Positions 22,331 to 33,777 of a stretch of 64,000 nt of DNA are shown here, in pieces (position 1 is the first letter of the stretch; each line of letters opens with the position of its first letter). Position numbers and translations under genes: made by a program. Below the pieces are notes generated by a model. That model did not search any database, had not been told where the DNA came from, and was given only the letters and a program-made list of their open reading frames with translations. The DNA comes from Apostichopus japonicus (taxonomy: Eukaryota; Echinodermata; Holothuroidea; Aspidochirotida; Stichopodidae): the NCBI RefSeq assembly GCF_037975245.1, contig NC_092568.1, forward strand, positions 24,473,501 through 24,537,500, in the 5' to 3' direction.

Positions 22331-25300
22331 TGTGGTCCTCAAACAGGTTCCACTCTGCACACATATCGAATGAAGTTTGTATCAGATGCATGCACTGGCC
22401 TAGGAAGGTATTTTTGTCAGGGGGGGGGGACTGATGCATGATGGATTGTGATCGCTGTCCTGGGGGAGGGGTCTTAACAAATTCCAATTAGAGGCCATCA
22501 GATGCTGTTTAGTGCCATAAATGTCTCAATTTGTGATAAAAAAGAGTCTTCCAAGGTGGATTGTTTCCGTACCGCTCCACTCATCTTGCGTGCAGTTGCC
22601 AGGCGTGTACGTGCTATGCATGAACTACGAAGTAGCGGCGATGATGTACTATGTATGTACATGGAGTATGTACTTTTTAATGAGATATGGAAAATAAAAG
22701 ATGGTATACCTACAGTCACCAAATTCCAATACATTGCCAATCAAACTATTGAACTGAAAAGACACAATTTGGTCAACATATAACACATCAAAACTACTAC
22801 CTGCAGGCAATTGCACAATTTTAAGCATCTCTGTGATATATGATTTAAACTGTATTGAAGTAATTCACTTTTTGACATTTCTTACCACTGAAATATGATT
22901 GTTCAGAGTTAAGTAGACAAATCAGAGACCTGGGTGTCCCTCAACTTCTACTAAAATGGGACATGTCAATCATTTTGCGGAAACTGATTTTTCAGTCAAT
23001 CAATGTCTGACGAGCCTGGGGAACTAATATGAAAACTGAAGTTCAAAATATTGCAAAAAAAATCAACTCTGGAATATTATTTGATGCTTCATGAAACTTG
23101 TTGTTGTGACTTTTAATATAAAAGGGAATTGGGAATTTTATGAGGACAGAAACTTGACTTCATTATTTCAACAATTGTCTACAGTACTCAATGAAACATA
23201 AACAAAGGATGGACAAAAGTCAAAGATTGTGGTAACCACTTATATATTCAATCCTTCATGTTGTACCTTCTAAATACACAAGGACATTCCACACAGAATA
23301 CTAAAATAATGTCCACATGACACCATCTTGTTCAATTTGATTTTTTTTTTATCATACCAATCATGGGAAGTAAAGAAACTGAAGAAAGCATAATTAACTA
23401 TCTGAATACAGTTAGTTTGCACATTGTTAATAAGTGTCAGGTAATGTTAAAGCAAAGAAAAGGATTTAGGCTAGGCACACATATATTTCCCTTAAATGAT
23501 GTAGATTAATTATAAACTAATTTTAATCACAAAAACAAAAGGAAAACACATGGCTCTCACTCAAACAAAAAACAAATTTGGCCAGATACCACTTAGCAGG
23601 ATACTAAGAACTTTCTACCTTATGAGTTAGCTTACAGAAGAAAAAGAATGTTAATTCTAGTAGCTGGAACATTAGTGGTGTTATTATCTACTTGTTTGTT
23701 AAGTCATGGTTTATTCATGTATTCATGTTGCAATCAAGAACATATTTTACCTGATCGCAAAAAATTTCCACAAACCCCACAGAATTATTTTTTAATCATC
23801 TTTAATCCACTTTTAGCTTTGTGAAGATTTTGTAATAAGCTTTCTTCTAAATGATACAAAACTTTTACTCTGCACTGTCTGCTGCCCGAAACTACACAGA
23901 AACATTTTCAGCTCATTTGGACTTCTTTCTTAACTGGCTTAGCATAGCAGACAAGCAGGATCAACAGACCAAACAATTACCGGCATCAATGTACTGAGTT
24001 TAAAAACACAGATAAAAGGTAGGATAGGAAAGAGTATTGCAACAAAACACACACACACTCTATGTGCAATATGGTACATTCAAAGTGCTCACTGCCAAGA
24101 GACAAACCAGAGTCTCACACCTACAGATACTTTAAATTGATTGAGATTATCCAAGAAGACTGATAAAGTGTTAAACTTATTTTATTAATTGGTCTGTAGA
24201 ATATTAAAAAACAAGGAAATAACAGCCTGGTGGTAAGTTATAACTAAAGAGTGATCTATAATCAAACTATGCAACTTTTATCTTGGAATCTGAACAAAAT
24301 TATGATGATGTAAATTTTGTGGATGTTTTTTTTTATCTCACAATGCAAGCCACACTATAGTTTTGCTTTTAACAAACCATACAGGCTCTACTTTCAATGG
24401 TCCAAGATGTAATATATAATTTTTTTCCTGCAATTGATCAAAATGGATAACAACAATACTTTACACTCCTTGTTCCCTTAGTTTGTTGCTACACTTGTAT
24501 TCCTCCCACTAAAATGCCTGGGTATGAGCATATTCTTTGAGCCAGAGGTTAGCTGTTCATTTTAAAGTTTTTTTCAATCAAGAAGCCACAAGTATATCTT
24601 CACTAATAAACATTCAATATGATACTAAACCTTACACTCCTCATGGGCCAAAATCTCTTATTAGTCACGAAAACTACACTGCACGGTACCACACATATTG
24701 ATTTAAAAACTTCACCAGTTGAAGAAATTTCTACCTCAGCAATTTAACGGCCTACCCCCCAAAAATAAAATGCTGGTCATTGTTGGAAGTGTGTAAAGGC
24801 TCACATTCCTGCCCCTCTCACCCATCTTCCTGCCCCTCCCACCCATCTCCCTGCCCTCTTCAATCAGAAACAAAATCACCTGCAGATGGGTCTTGGTTTT
24901 AATGTGCATGTACTAAGCGTAAGTCGCATTATACAAAACAATTTAAAATCTATGTGAACATGAATGTAGTGACAACTAACCCAATGGAAAATCATTTCCC
25001 ACTGTAACCATAGTCTGAGGGGTTATGCATAATTTCACTGACTTATACCAAAATGGTTTAAGTTTTAAGTTGTCCTGAAGACTTTAAATTGAACCAGTTG
25101 CTTAACTTAGGGTAAATTTCCAAACGTTACAATGAAAAATGTGCATCTACTTTTGCATTAAAGTGTTAATTGATTACTATTAGGCATGTATATTTTAAAG
25201 ATGTCATATGCAAATTAGTACAGAGTTCATTGGACACATTTAATCTGTGTAACTTAACATTGCCCAAAAACCGATGAAAAAATGTCTATATATATTTATA

Positions 25301-25875
25301 TAATATATTTATATCAAGTGACTTAGTTACAAAAAACAAGGGTGCATGCTAATAGGCGCCAATGACTTTCAAATCAAAGAGAAAACACAGACAAGAAGGG
25401 AAACAAAGGACACTTCAAAAAAGTATTTGTAGTGCTCCATTCATACTTTCCCGCCCCACTTTTTTTTTGTGACATTATTTACACTTTCATAGGTACACAA
25501 CCATTGCATGGAAATTACTCTTTATCATTGTCATCATTATCACCTGTACAACAATTTGGATTCAATCTTTACAAAGAAAATTTCCTAAGTTTTAATCAAA
25601 CAATTTACAACTTTTTTTTTTAACAAACACACACTCTCTCTCTCTCACGCTGTCTTTTCTGTCACTGATGCAGTACAGAAATCAATTCTTATCTGGTTCT
25701 AAATACAAATATTCATCATCAATTATTAAGATTATCATCATCGTCGTCATCAACAGGAGTAGACATCAAGAAGAATAATTTATCAAAACCTCATTACCAT
25801 CAGACTGTGGTAACAATTAAATGGAAACCTTTATACATTTACTTCCTCTTCTATCAGCCAGAGATAAACACATAA
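22331..25875. other. Intergenic interval between TBCB and the striatin 3' region
   Basis: No supported gene. Overlapping open frames on both strands at 22498-22783 (80-93 codons) show no known motif. A 21-bp C-rich unit (CCTGCCCCTCCCACCCATCT type) is repeated about 2.5 times at 24808-24860. The remainder is AT-rich unique-looking sequence. Confidence 0.4.
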
Positions 25876-25881
25876 TTTATT
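25876..25881 (-). terminator. Candidate distal poly(A) signal of striatin
   Basis: TTTATT on the plus strand is AATAAA on the minus strand. It is the first canonical hexamer I found downstream of the striatin stop, about 3.1 kb away; an ATTAAA variant lies nearer, at about 26716. If used, the 3' UTR would include the poly-A/poly-T tracts and the minisatellite. This is inference from position only. Confidence 0.3.
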
Positions 25882-26618
25882 GTGGATCGTTGAAGTCCCA
25901 ATACCAGTTCTCTTAAACAGAATATATTAAAATCCTGTGCTACAGTTACTTAACGGTTATGTTTGAGGATGTTCCATCAGACACAAACAGTTATTACAAA
26001 GCAAGCAATTTTGAAAAGGTATCAACCTTGCTCTTAATAAAACTGCAAACAAGACACATGCTGTCTTGATATTAGTCTCCAACAACATATGACCAACTAC
26101 AAGTTGGTCATACATACTTGCATACTTCTGGGTTCATAAATTGTAATATTTTTTGAAATGCAAGATAAGTTTTAGAGACAGACAAGTAATAATTACTATT
26201 CTTCATTGGATACAAGTTTCTTGATTTCTGTCTGGACATAAAACACCTACTGGGACATTGTCACAGTGAAAGTTAGCATGGTACTCTAAAAACAGTTTTG
26301 CTTAAAATGCTGAGCACCCTCATATGGCACGGCACGTTAAATGATATTTTTCCATCAAACTGTTCTAAATTTCTGCTTGCTGCTCAAATTGCTCACATCT
26401 TCTCAATCAAAATAAGCAAATATGGAGCGATTTGAGTGAAAAGTCCTTGAAAGGCGGCGTAACTGCATCACGTTTTTACCATTGAGTACCATGCAACCTG
26501 ACAGAAACACAACTACTCTGCTGCTAACGAGGTCTCAAAATGACTATGCTTTACCATCTTAACGTCGACAAATAAATAGAACCAATTTGTAGATGGGTGA
26601 AGGTGAAAACACAAACTT

Positions 26619-26641
26619 AAAAAAAAAAAAAAAAAAAAAAA
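26619..26641. repeat. A23 homopolymer followed by GA-rich tract
   Basis: Twenty-three consecutive A on the plus strand, then GAAGAAGGAG. A second A-rich tract lies at 26899-26937. On the minus strand these are poly-T within the probable striatin 3' UTR. I see no target duplication that would mark a retroposed insertion. Confidence 0.9.
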
Positions 26642-27494
26642 GAAGAAGGAGAAATCTGAACACAAAGACATCCTAGTATAAAAGATAGCCCAAATACAAT
26701 GTGCTCCAAATGAAATTTAATTGTAAAAGAGATACACTGTTTGTTCATCAATGATGACAATACTTTACTACTAGTATTTCATAGTTAGCTACCTCCATAC
26801 AGCTGACGGTCAATGGTCACATCACGAACCACTTTCTTCCTTCTCCGTGTCTTATTGATACACTGATATACTTACTTGTCACAATAACTAAGATATGAAA
26901 AAAAAAAAAAAAGTGGAAAAAAAAAAGGAGAAAAAAAGCTTACGATATACGACAATAATTATAAGTTCTAAACCAAAATAACATAAAAACAAACTTGATA
27001 AAGACATCAATACAGGGGGTAGATTTGACATCTATTATCTCAACAACCATACGATATTCGCCATTGCCTCTTTCGACAAAGAGAGAAAGCAAATGAGATG
27101 GATCCACCTCACTACTTGCTCAACATTTCTAAAGTTTTTAACACAAAACCCAAGGATGTCTCTATACAATACTGATGACAACACACCAACCAACAGTAGC
27201 CATCACTGCTTTTACAATATAGACTTAAGCTGCTTTCTAATCAACACTGTCAGGTTACAGAATGTTACTCACTGACCATCTGTGGTGAATCAGAGAAGAA
27301 CATATGTTAGGATGAGTACTTAATTGAACGCTCCCTGTGGTCTGAATACTGATGATATTGCATCGACTAATATAATTTCCCTAGCTAGCTGGCCGATGCG
27401 TTTAGTCAGTCCACTACAGTGATTTCTGTGGAAAACATTTCCAGCCATAAAATGATTTATGTTGCTATGGTATGTATTCACTACTTGTCACTAT

Positions 27495-28150
27495 CTTGGT
27501 AGAGGTAACATGCAAAGCTTACCATATAGCCCTCTTACTAGAGGTAACATGCAAAGCTTCCATGTAGCTCTCTGACTAAAGTTAGTATGCAAAGCTTTCC
27601 ATAGAGCCCTCTGACTAGAGGTAACATGCAAAGCTTCCATGTAGCTCTCTGACTACAGTTAGTATGCAAAGCTTTCCATATAGTTCTCTGACTATAGATA
27701 ACATGCAAAGCTTTCCATATTGCTCTCTACATAGAAGTAACATGCAAAGCTTTCCATATAGCCCTCTGACTAGAGGTAGCATGCATAGCTTTCCATGTAG
27801 CCCTCTTACTAGAAGTAACATGCAAAGCTTTCCATATAGCCCACTTACTAGAGGTAACATGCAAAGCTTCCATGTAGCTCTCTGACTACAGTTAGTATGC
27901 AAAGCTTTCCATATAGTTCTCTGACTAGAGATAACATGCAAAGCTTTCCATATAGCTCTCTAGGTAGAAGTAACATGCAAAGCTTTCCATATAGCCCTCT
28001 GACTTGAGGTAGCATGCATAGCTTTCCATATAGCCCTCTGACTAGAAGTTGGTATGCAAAGCTTCCATGTAGCTCCCTGACTAGAGGTAGCATGAAAGGT
28101 TTTCCATGTAGGACTCTGTCTAGAGGTAGTATGCTAAGCATCCCAAGTAA
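27495..28150. repeat. 39-bp minisatellite, 17 clear copies with a 6-unit higher-order period
   Basis: The unit is about GGTAACATGCAAAGCTTTCC followed by ATATAGCCCTCTGACTAGA. The ATGCAAAGCTT core, or a close variant, falls at 27510, 27549, 27587, 27625, 27663, 27702, 27741, 27781, 27820, 27859, 27897, 27936, 27975, 28013, 28053, 28091 and 28130. Spacing is 38-40 bp. The units starting 27625-27820 recur in the same order 232-234 bp later, showing a secondary duplication of a six-unit block. Because 39 is divisible by three, both strands show long, 13-residue-periodic open frames; these look like artefacts of the repeat. It lies 0.8-1.5 kb beyond the striatin stop. Confidence 0.95.
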
Positions 28151-28610
28151 CTCACTGAACAACTGGCCCTTGTTAAGCTATTCCCATAAAGAGCAAATCA
28201 CATGTAACAACCTGTAACTTGCTGAATACCAGTATCAGAAGGCTGCCTTTTTTTGTAAATTGCTGATAACAGATAACAGTGCAAATATACATGTAACTCT
28301 TCCATTAAAGATAGCATCGCAGGTATCCGTTTCACCAGTTACAGGTGGCATGAAAGCTATATATATAAATAACTGAATACACGTACCAGCGATTCTATAC
28401 ATGTAACTTGCTGATAACATGTAGTTGTAAGGCTATCTTTGCAACTAACTGATAACAGTAGAGGAGCTATTCACTGCTGATTAAAGTAGCACACAAGTTG
28501 CCCATGTAACTTGATAATTACGATAACCATGAAACACATGCAGGTATCTCTCTGATGACAGGTACTATGGAAGCTAACCCAGGTAGCTTGTTGAGTGCAG
28601 CAGGATAATT
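28151..28610. repeat. Degenerate flank of the 39-bp minisatellite
   Basis: Words such as CATGTAACTTGCTGATAAC, GGTGGCATGAAAGCTAT and AGGTATCTCTCTGATGACAG recur at roughly 40-bp spacing in the same order as parts of the 39-bp unit, but with many changes. This looks like an older, decayed part of the same array, so the repeat tract may span about 1.1 kb. Confidence 0.5.
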
Positions 28611-28958
28611 AAAGCCATGCTCCTGAAATCTGTTGCGATTGTTCTTCATCTTTGTATTGTCAATAGATTTTCTTACAAGCGTTCAGGATCTGTGCCATTG
28701 CTGTGTCATCTCCTCAAACAGTCCTCAATAGCCACCCTCCTTCCTCAGTCACAGATTAATGTAGTATTGTTTATACAGCAAGCACACAAATATTGCCTCC
28801 TTTCCTACAGCAGTGTTAAGGTATTGCCAAAAGCCGACTGTTTTTCGACCGTGAGGCGGTGATGTAGAGAGAGCCCACTTGCAAATACCAAGAGAAAGAC
28901 TTATGCCATCCTCTCCGAGATGATGAAGATCGCAGCTCTGAGATGCTCGACTCCTCCC

Positions 28959-31900
28959 TCAGATAAATACTTTGGCCAAGGCGTCTGCACCACCACTGGC
29001 AATGTAGGGTTTGGAGGGATGGAAGGCAACGTCAAATATAGACTCGTCAAATTTCTTGCGGTGGGAGGTAATTTCTTGTACGCACGTTTTGCTGTCCAAG
29101 TTCCACAATCGGATCGAACAATCATGACCTTTGGGAGAAGAATAAGAAACAAATGAGAAGGACATGAGCAAAACTTGACCTCAGCATATTCAGAAAGAAA
29201 GAAATCAATTGACTCACAGATTCAACTACTTCTCCACTGCATCACCAATGATAGGTTGTCTTTCCTCCTTGTACAAAAGACAAACGGTCTGTTATTTGAA
29301 CTTGCTGCCTTTCAGACCCTTTTTATTGTTTTTTCTTTTCACATGTTCCAACAGTACATAAATTCATCTCAATTTGTCTAAGATTCAACCTGTTTCTTTT
29401 TGGCATCAGTTGTGTAGTAGTACAGCACTGTCATTTACAAAATCCCTTAGCCTAGACTAGCTTTGTTCAATATATTAACATAACTTACAAGATTAAAACT
29501 TTTAATTTAATACAGTTTTGAAACTGACACTTTGCTGAGAGTCTAAGAAACAGAAAGACTCAAACAAAGTACTTTAAACCAAAATAGGTAAAAAACAAAT
29601 TAAAGGATTATACGTACTTCCTGAAAGGAGATACAATCCATTCGGATCCACTGCCAAGCAGGTAACAGCATCTAGATGAGCCACCATACTGTGAACCATT
29701 TTCCCTGTGATGAGGGAGAAGACATGGTGGAGAAGGAGTGGGGGGGGGGGGGAGGAGAGACAAGAAAAAGAGTATAAAATAAGTATATGTAAATGTTATA
29801 TGGAATTATAAGTGTATACATAATTCAGCACCAGCTTATCTGTCGGAGTTGCTGGAAATTAAGACACCTGGTCGTTCAACACGCTCGTCAAAGGGCATCC
29901 TTCTCAAGGTTCCTTTCACACGCCGCAGATGTTTCGCAGGCCGCTCTTTCAGCGTCGCTGGCCCTAGACTTTGGAACGCTCTCCCCGTCGACACAAGAAA
30001 TTCGAAGACCATCAGAACTTTTAAAGCTGCTTTAAAGACTCATTTATTTAAGAAATCGTTTTTCTAATTGTTTCGTTGTTCAGCGCCATTGAGTGTTTTT
30101 ACAGTAATGTGCGCTTTACCAAGTGTCACCACCTTAACCTTAACCTTAAAGAACAGTGCATTGCAGTTTGGAAGATTCAACTTTTCAAATGGGAGGGGGG
30201 GGGGACTGAAACCCAAATATCAACATATTCTATAGAGAGACTAGTCATGAATCAAAGCTCACAATTTTATAATATGTTTATTATTATATGTTATTATAGG
30301 TTTATTTTGTATTTCATAATAACAGTTTACATAATAGTTTTAGAGGCTGTCAGTTTGCATGGATGCCTAAATACCATCCACGGGTGAATACCTTTTCTGT
30401 TCCTATTTGCTAAGATTAAGAATAAGTGGGTTTTTTATTAACTCAAAAGTCACTTCTATATCACACATAGAAAAGAATGATCATAATAATAATAATGAGT
30501 AAATAATTAAGAATTGGTGTGGTTTGTCTAAGACCCGTTTAAAGGGAAATCCAAGGTTTCTCATAGCTTTAAAGAATAATGCTAAGCATCGTCTCTGCCA
30601 TTATCATTAGTATCAAATGCAAACAACAATCTATTCCAATGATAAAAATTTTACACAGATGCAGTGAAAAATCAAAGTAAATCAGCTAAGACTATTATAT
30701 ATTTGGCATGGACTGCCCATAGGCAATTCATAATTCTTTTTATGTCTTCATTTGGCTAACACAGAGAACAAACACTAAGGTGAAGACAAAGACACCCATA
30801 TACCCCTCGGGAGAGTGAAGGACACGGCTCTACACCTCCTGCTTTCGACTGTTTCCATTGTGATCAAGAAAAATGAAAATGATTTACATCTGAGTTTCAC
30901 TCGACATTTCCCCCCAAATCACACAGAATAGAGTAAGATACATACCTGAAGTATTATCAAAGAATCTTATATGTCTATCTTCATGCGCTGTAATAGTAAT
31001 AGGTAAGGTAGGGTGACTGACCACTCGGTTGATCTGAGCATTAGCCGACTCTGTTTCGGGGGGACGAAAAGAAATAGAACGGTATTAAATTACAATGTTA
31101 AGATATAGAGGAAATTAACCAAGAGGGACATCGAGCATAACAACATATTCATACTATAGCGTAAATTTCTATTGACGAATGACAGATAAATGATTTCATG
31201 ATACTTTCCAGGGTAAACCAGTACTAATGAGATGACTTAATTACCTGATAGGGTTCTGCCATCAAGGGTAAGAATTGGTTTGCCTGTCTCAAGGTCATAG
31301 ACTACAGCGTCAGCAGACGTGTAACCAACCACCACCTGACTGGTGTCACATCTAACAAAATCAATCGAGGTTGGGGCTCCAAGATCAGCTGTTACAGGAA
31401 AGAGAGAAAAACAATACAGAATGTAACTTCTTTCAGCCACTGTTTATTCCTTGTCATTAAAAAAAAAAAAATGACCGTCTGCTACATAGAAAATTTGGGA
31501 AGGGAACAAGAAACTTGCTCTGTGGTTTCTCATCGCCATTTTCAGAGGAGCGTCCCACAAATTGCACAATATATTTCAACAGATAAAAGATGTAAATTTT
31601 TGCCATATCTGATCAAAGGTAACAAGAAAAGCTGTACTAGGAGAGCACAGGAACAGTGTACAATGATAAATTGAAATTAAACTTTCAAGTTTTTGTTAAG
31701 GTAAACAGTTTGGAGAAATAACAAAATTAGGACACAATGGTGGCAATTAATTTGATGAAAATCCTTCTGCCATCATAGCATGCACGAAGCTAGTCTCTGG
31801 ATCACACGGTTGAAAGTTCAGTTACCCTCGTAACTCAGTAACTCCACAAATCTTTTCTGCTTACTAGTTTGGGGTACACAATATATAAACATACTATGCC

Positions 31901-33777
31901 GAGTCCATCATTCTACTCAATGTACTCAAACTTGCCGATGAATATCGAAGCTGAAATCTCATGTTAGGGCGCCCATTTATAGTGTAAAAATACAAAATGT
32001 AAACACTACATAAACTAGTAGTTTGGGAGGGTTGTTATCAATGTCTTTTTCAGCATTTAAGGTCAATGCTCCTGACTGGGGATACATTTTCTTTTCTCGG
32101 CAGTAACTGTCTTTACAAAATATTATGTGTGTCAGGTAATTGCACTACTCGACACATTTCACAGAAGGCTATCACATCAAAGATGATGGTTAGGCTAATG
32201 TCTCAATGTGAGGCCACACATCTTACCATCTTCAGCTGTATATGTATTCAGCAATGGAGACTTATTCTGAGGATTCCAAAGTCGGACTGTTCCATCTCCT
32301 GAAGAGGAGAGTAGATGGTTCTTGGTGCCGTCATATTCCAACTCCCACACTGCATTGGTATGACCCACGAATGTATCTGCTAAAACGTTCGGATCTAAGG
32401 AACAAGGTATTTTATGACATTAAAAATTGTCTCATTAGAGAGGAAAGATCTTTGCTTGTGTTAAAAAGAAGAGAAGTCATTGCAACTAAGAGGCTGACGT
32501 TCAAGGATACACCAGTGTGAACAAATTAGGTTATTAGAATTATTTTTCATATTCCAGCCTATGCTCAACTATGTTCCTTCATCATCGTGCACAATGATCC
32601 TGATGCAATTGTAAATAACTGTTAAAAAAAAATTAGACCAATCACACCTGTGTGTTATCAGGCAACTGATACCATCTACTATTCACTTTTTAACTTTTTT
32701 GTCACAATGTTTGCATTGAGACACTGTTAAGAGAAGGAGTATATTAAAAACTAGAAAAATGCTTTTCTGTCTGTTTCTGCTCTGAAATAGACAAAGTTCT
32801 GGCCGTTTCTGTACTCACTGTAAGAGTCATATGGGTCTAAGTTAGAATCTGGGAGGTTCCAACATCTTATTGCAGCGTCCGTGCCACCACTGAAGCAGTG
32901 CTCGCCACTACTGTCCACTGCTACACATAAAACTGGACCTCTGAAATGTAAGACACACAAAATAAGTAGTACCATAATGATACCATAGCGATCAATAAAC
33001 CGATCAAATGGGTTGTGACAGGAACATTGGATACATTATGATATTTGAATGGAGCTAATTACAGGAGTCAGTAGTGCTTGGATCAAGATATCATTGACAA
33101 AACTTTTAAATAATAAGATGCTGTTCATACTTAGGTGCTGTGTTAAAATATCTGCAACCCTTTGTGCAGCAGTTGGGCCATTAGCATCAATTCTGTGTGT
33201 CCACAGCTTATAAATGAATCCAGGTTATAGTTGTTACTTTTTAATAAAAAGTTACAAAGCAAAAGATGGTACTTACACGTGACCCCTAAAGGTGTATATT
33301 GGTTCAACATCTAAAGATACAGCCCTGCAAATAAAAATAAAAAAACAACATTATTTTTGCAAACTTACATATTAAATAAAGTCACATATTTCATGACTGT
33401 TGTGACTGTCTTGGTGGACAAAGCAATAGGGTTTGAGTAAAGTCACAAAAGATTTTGGCAAATTCAATGCAACACGCAAGTTCAAGCTTATTGTTTTGCC
33501 TGGCACATAACCTCACCCGCCCATATGATGTTGCTATGAACCATGTTATTATAAACACAGTGATAAATCTGCAAGATATAATCTTAAGGAGAACTTACTT
33601 CTTAGCGGGGACCGTTTTCTGAAGGTTCCATAATTTGAGAGTATGATCCTCAGATCCAGTGATGAGGACGGTATCCTCGGGGTGAAAAGCCAAAGAGCGA
33701 ACGCCATCGAAATGGCTCCGCAGAGTGTACTTAGGGGTCCAGGTCTTGCGAAATGCTTCCCTGTTAGCAGAACTTTG
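28959..33777 (-). other. Striatin WD40 propeller exons
   Basis: Eight exons encode the C-terminal propeller, beginning near YTLRSHFDGVRSLAFHP and ending ADALAKVFI-stop. WD-type ends visible in order are EDHTLKLWNLQ, GTDAAIRCWNLP, GDGTVRLWNPQ, ADAVVYDLETG, DRHIRFFDNTSG, HDCSIRLWNLD and the terminal ADALAKVF blade. Very conserved stretches include INRVVSHPTLPITITAHEDR and SMVAHLDAVTCLAVDPNGLY. The domain mediates STRIPAK partner binding. One 48-bp exon (33277-33324) encodes only DVEPIYTFRGH-type linker. No blade is missing. Confidence 0.95.

Noticed and set aside
27615-28162. Open frames of about 104-108 codons with a repeating KLCMLPLVRGLYG-type peptide on the minus strand
   Set aside because: They follow from a 39-bp tandem repeat whose length is a multiple of three. 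The plus strand is also open in part, and there is no start, splice or promoter context.
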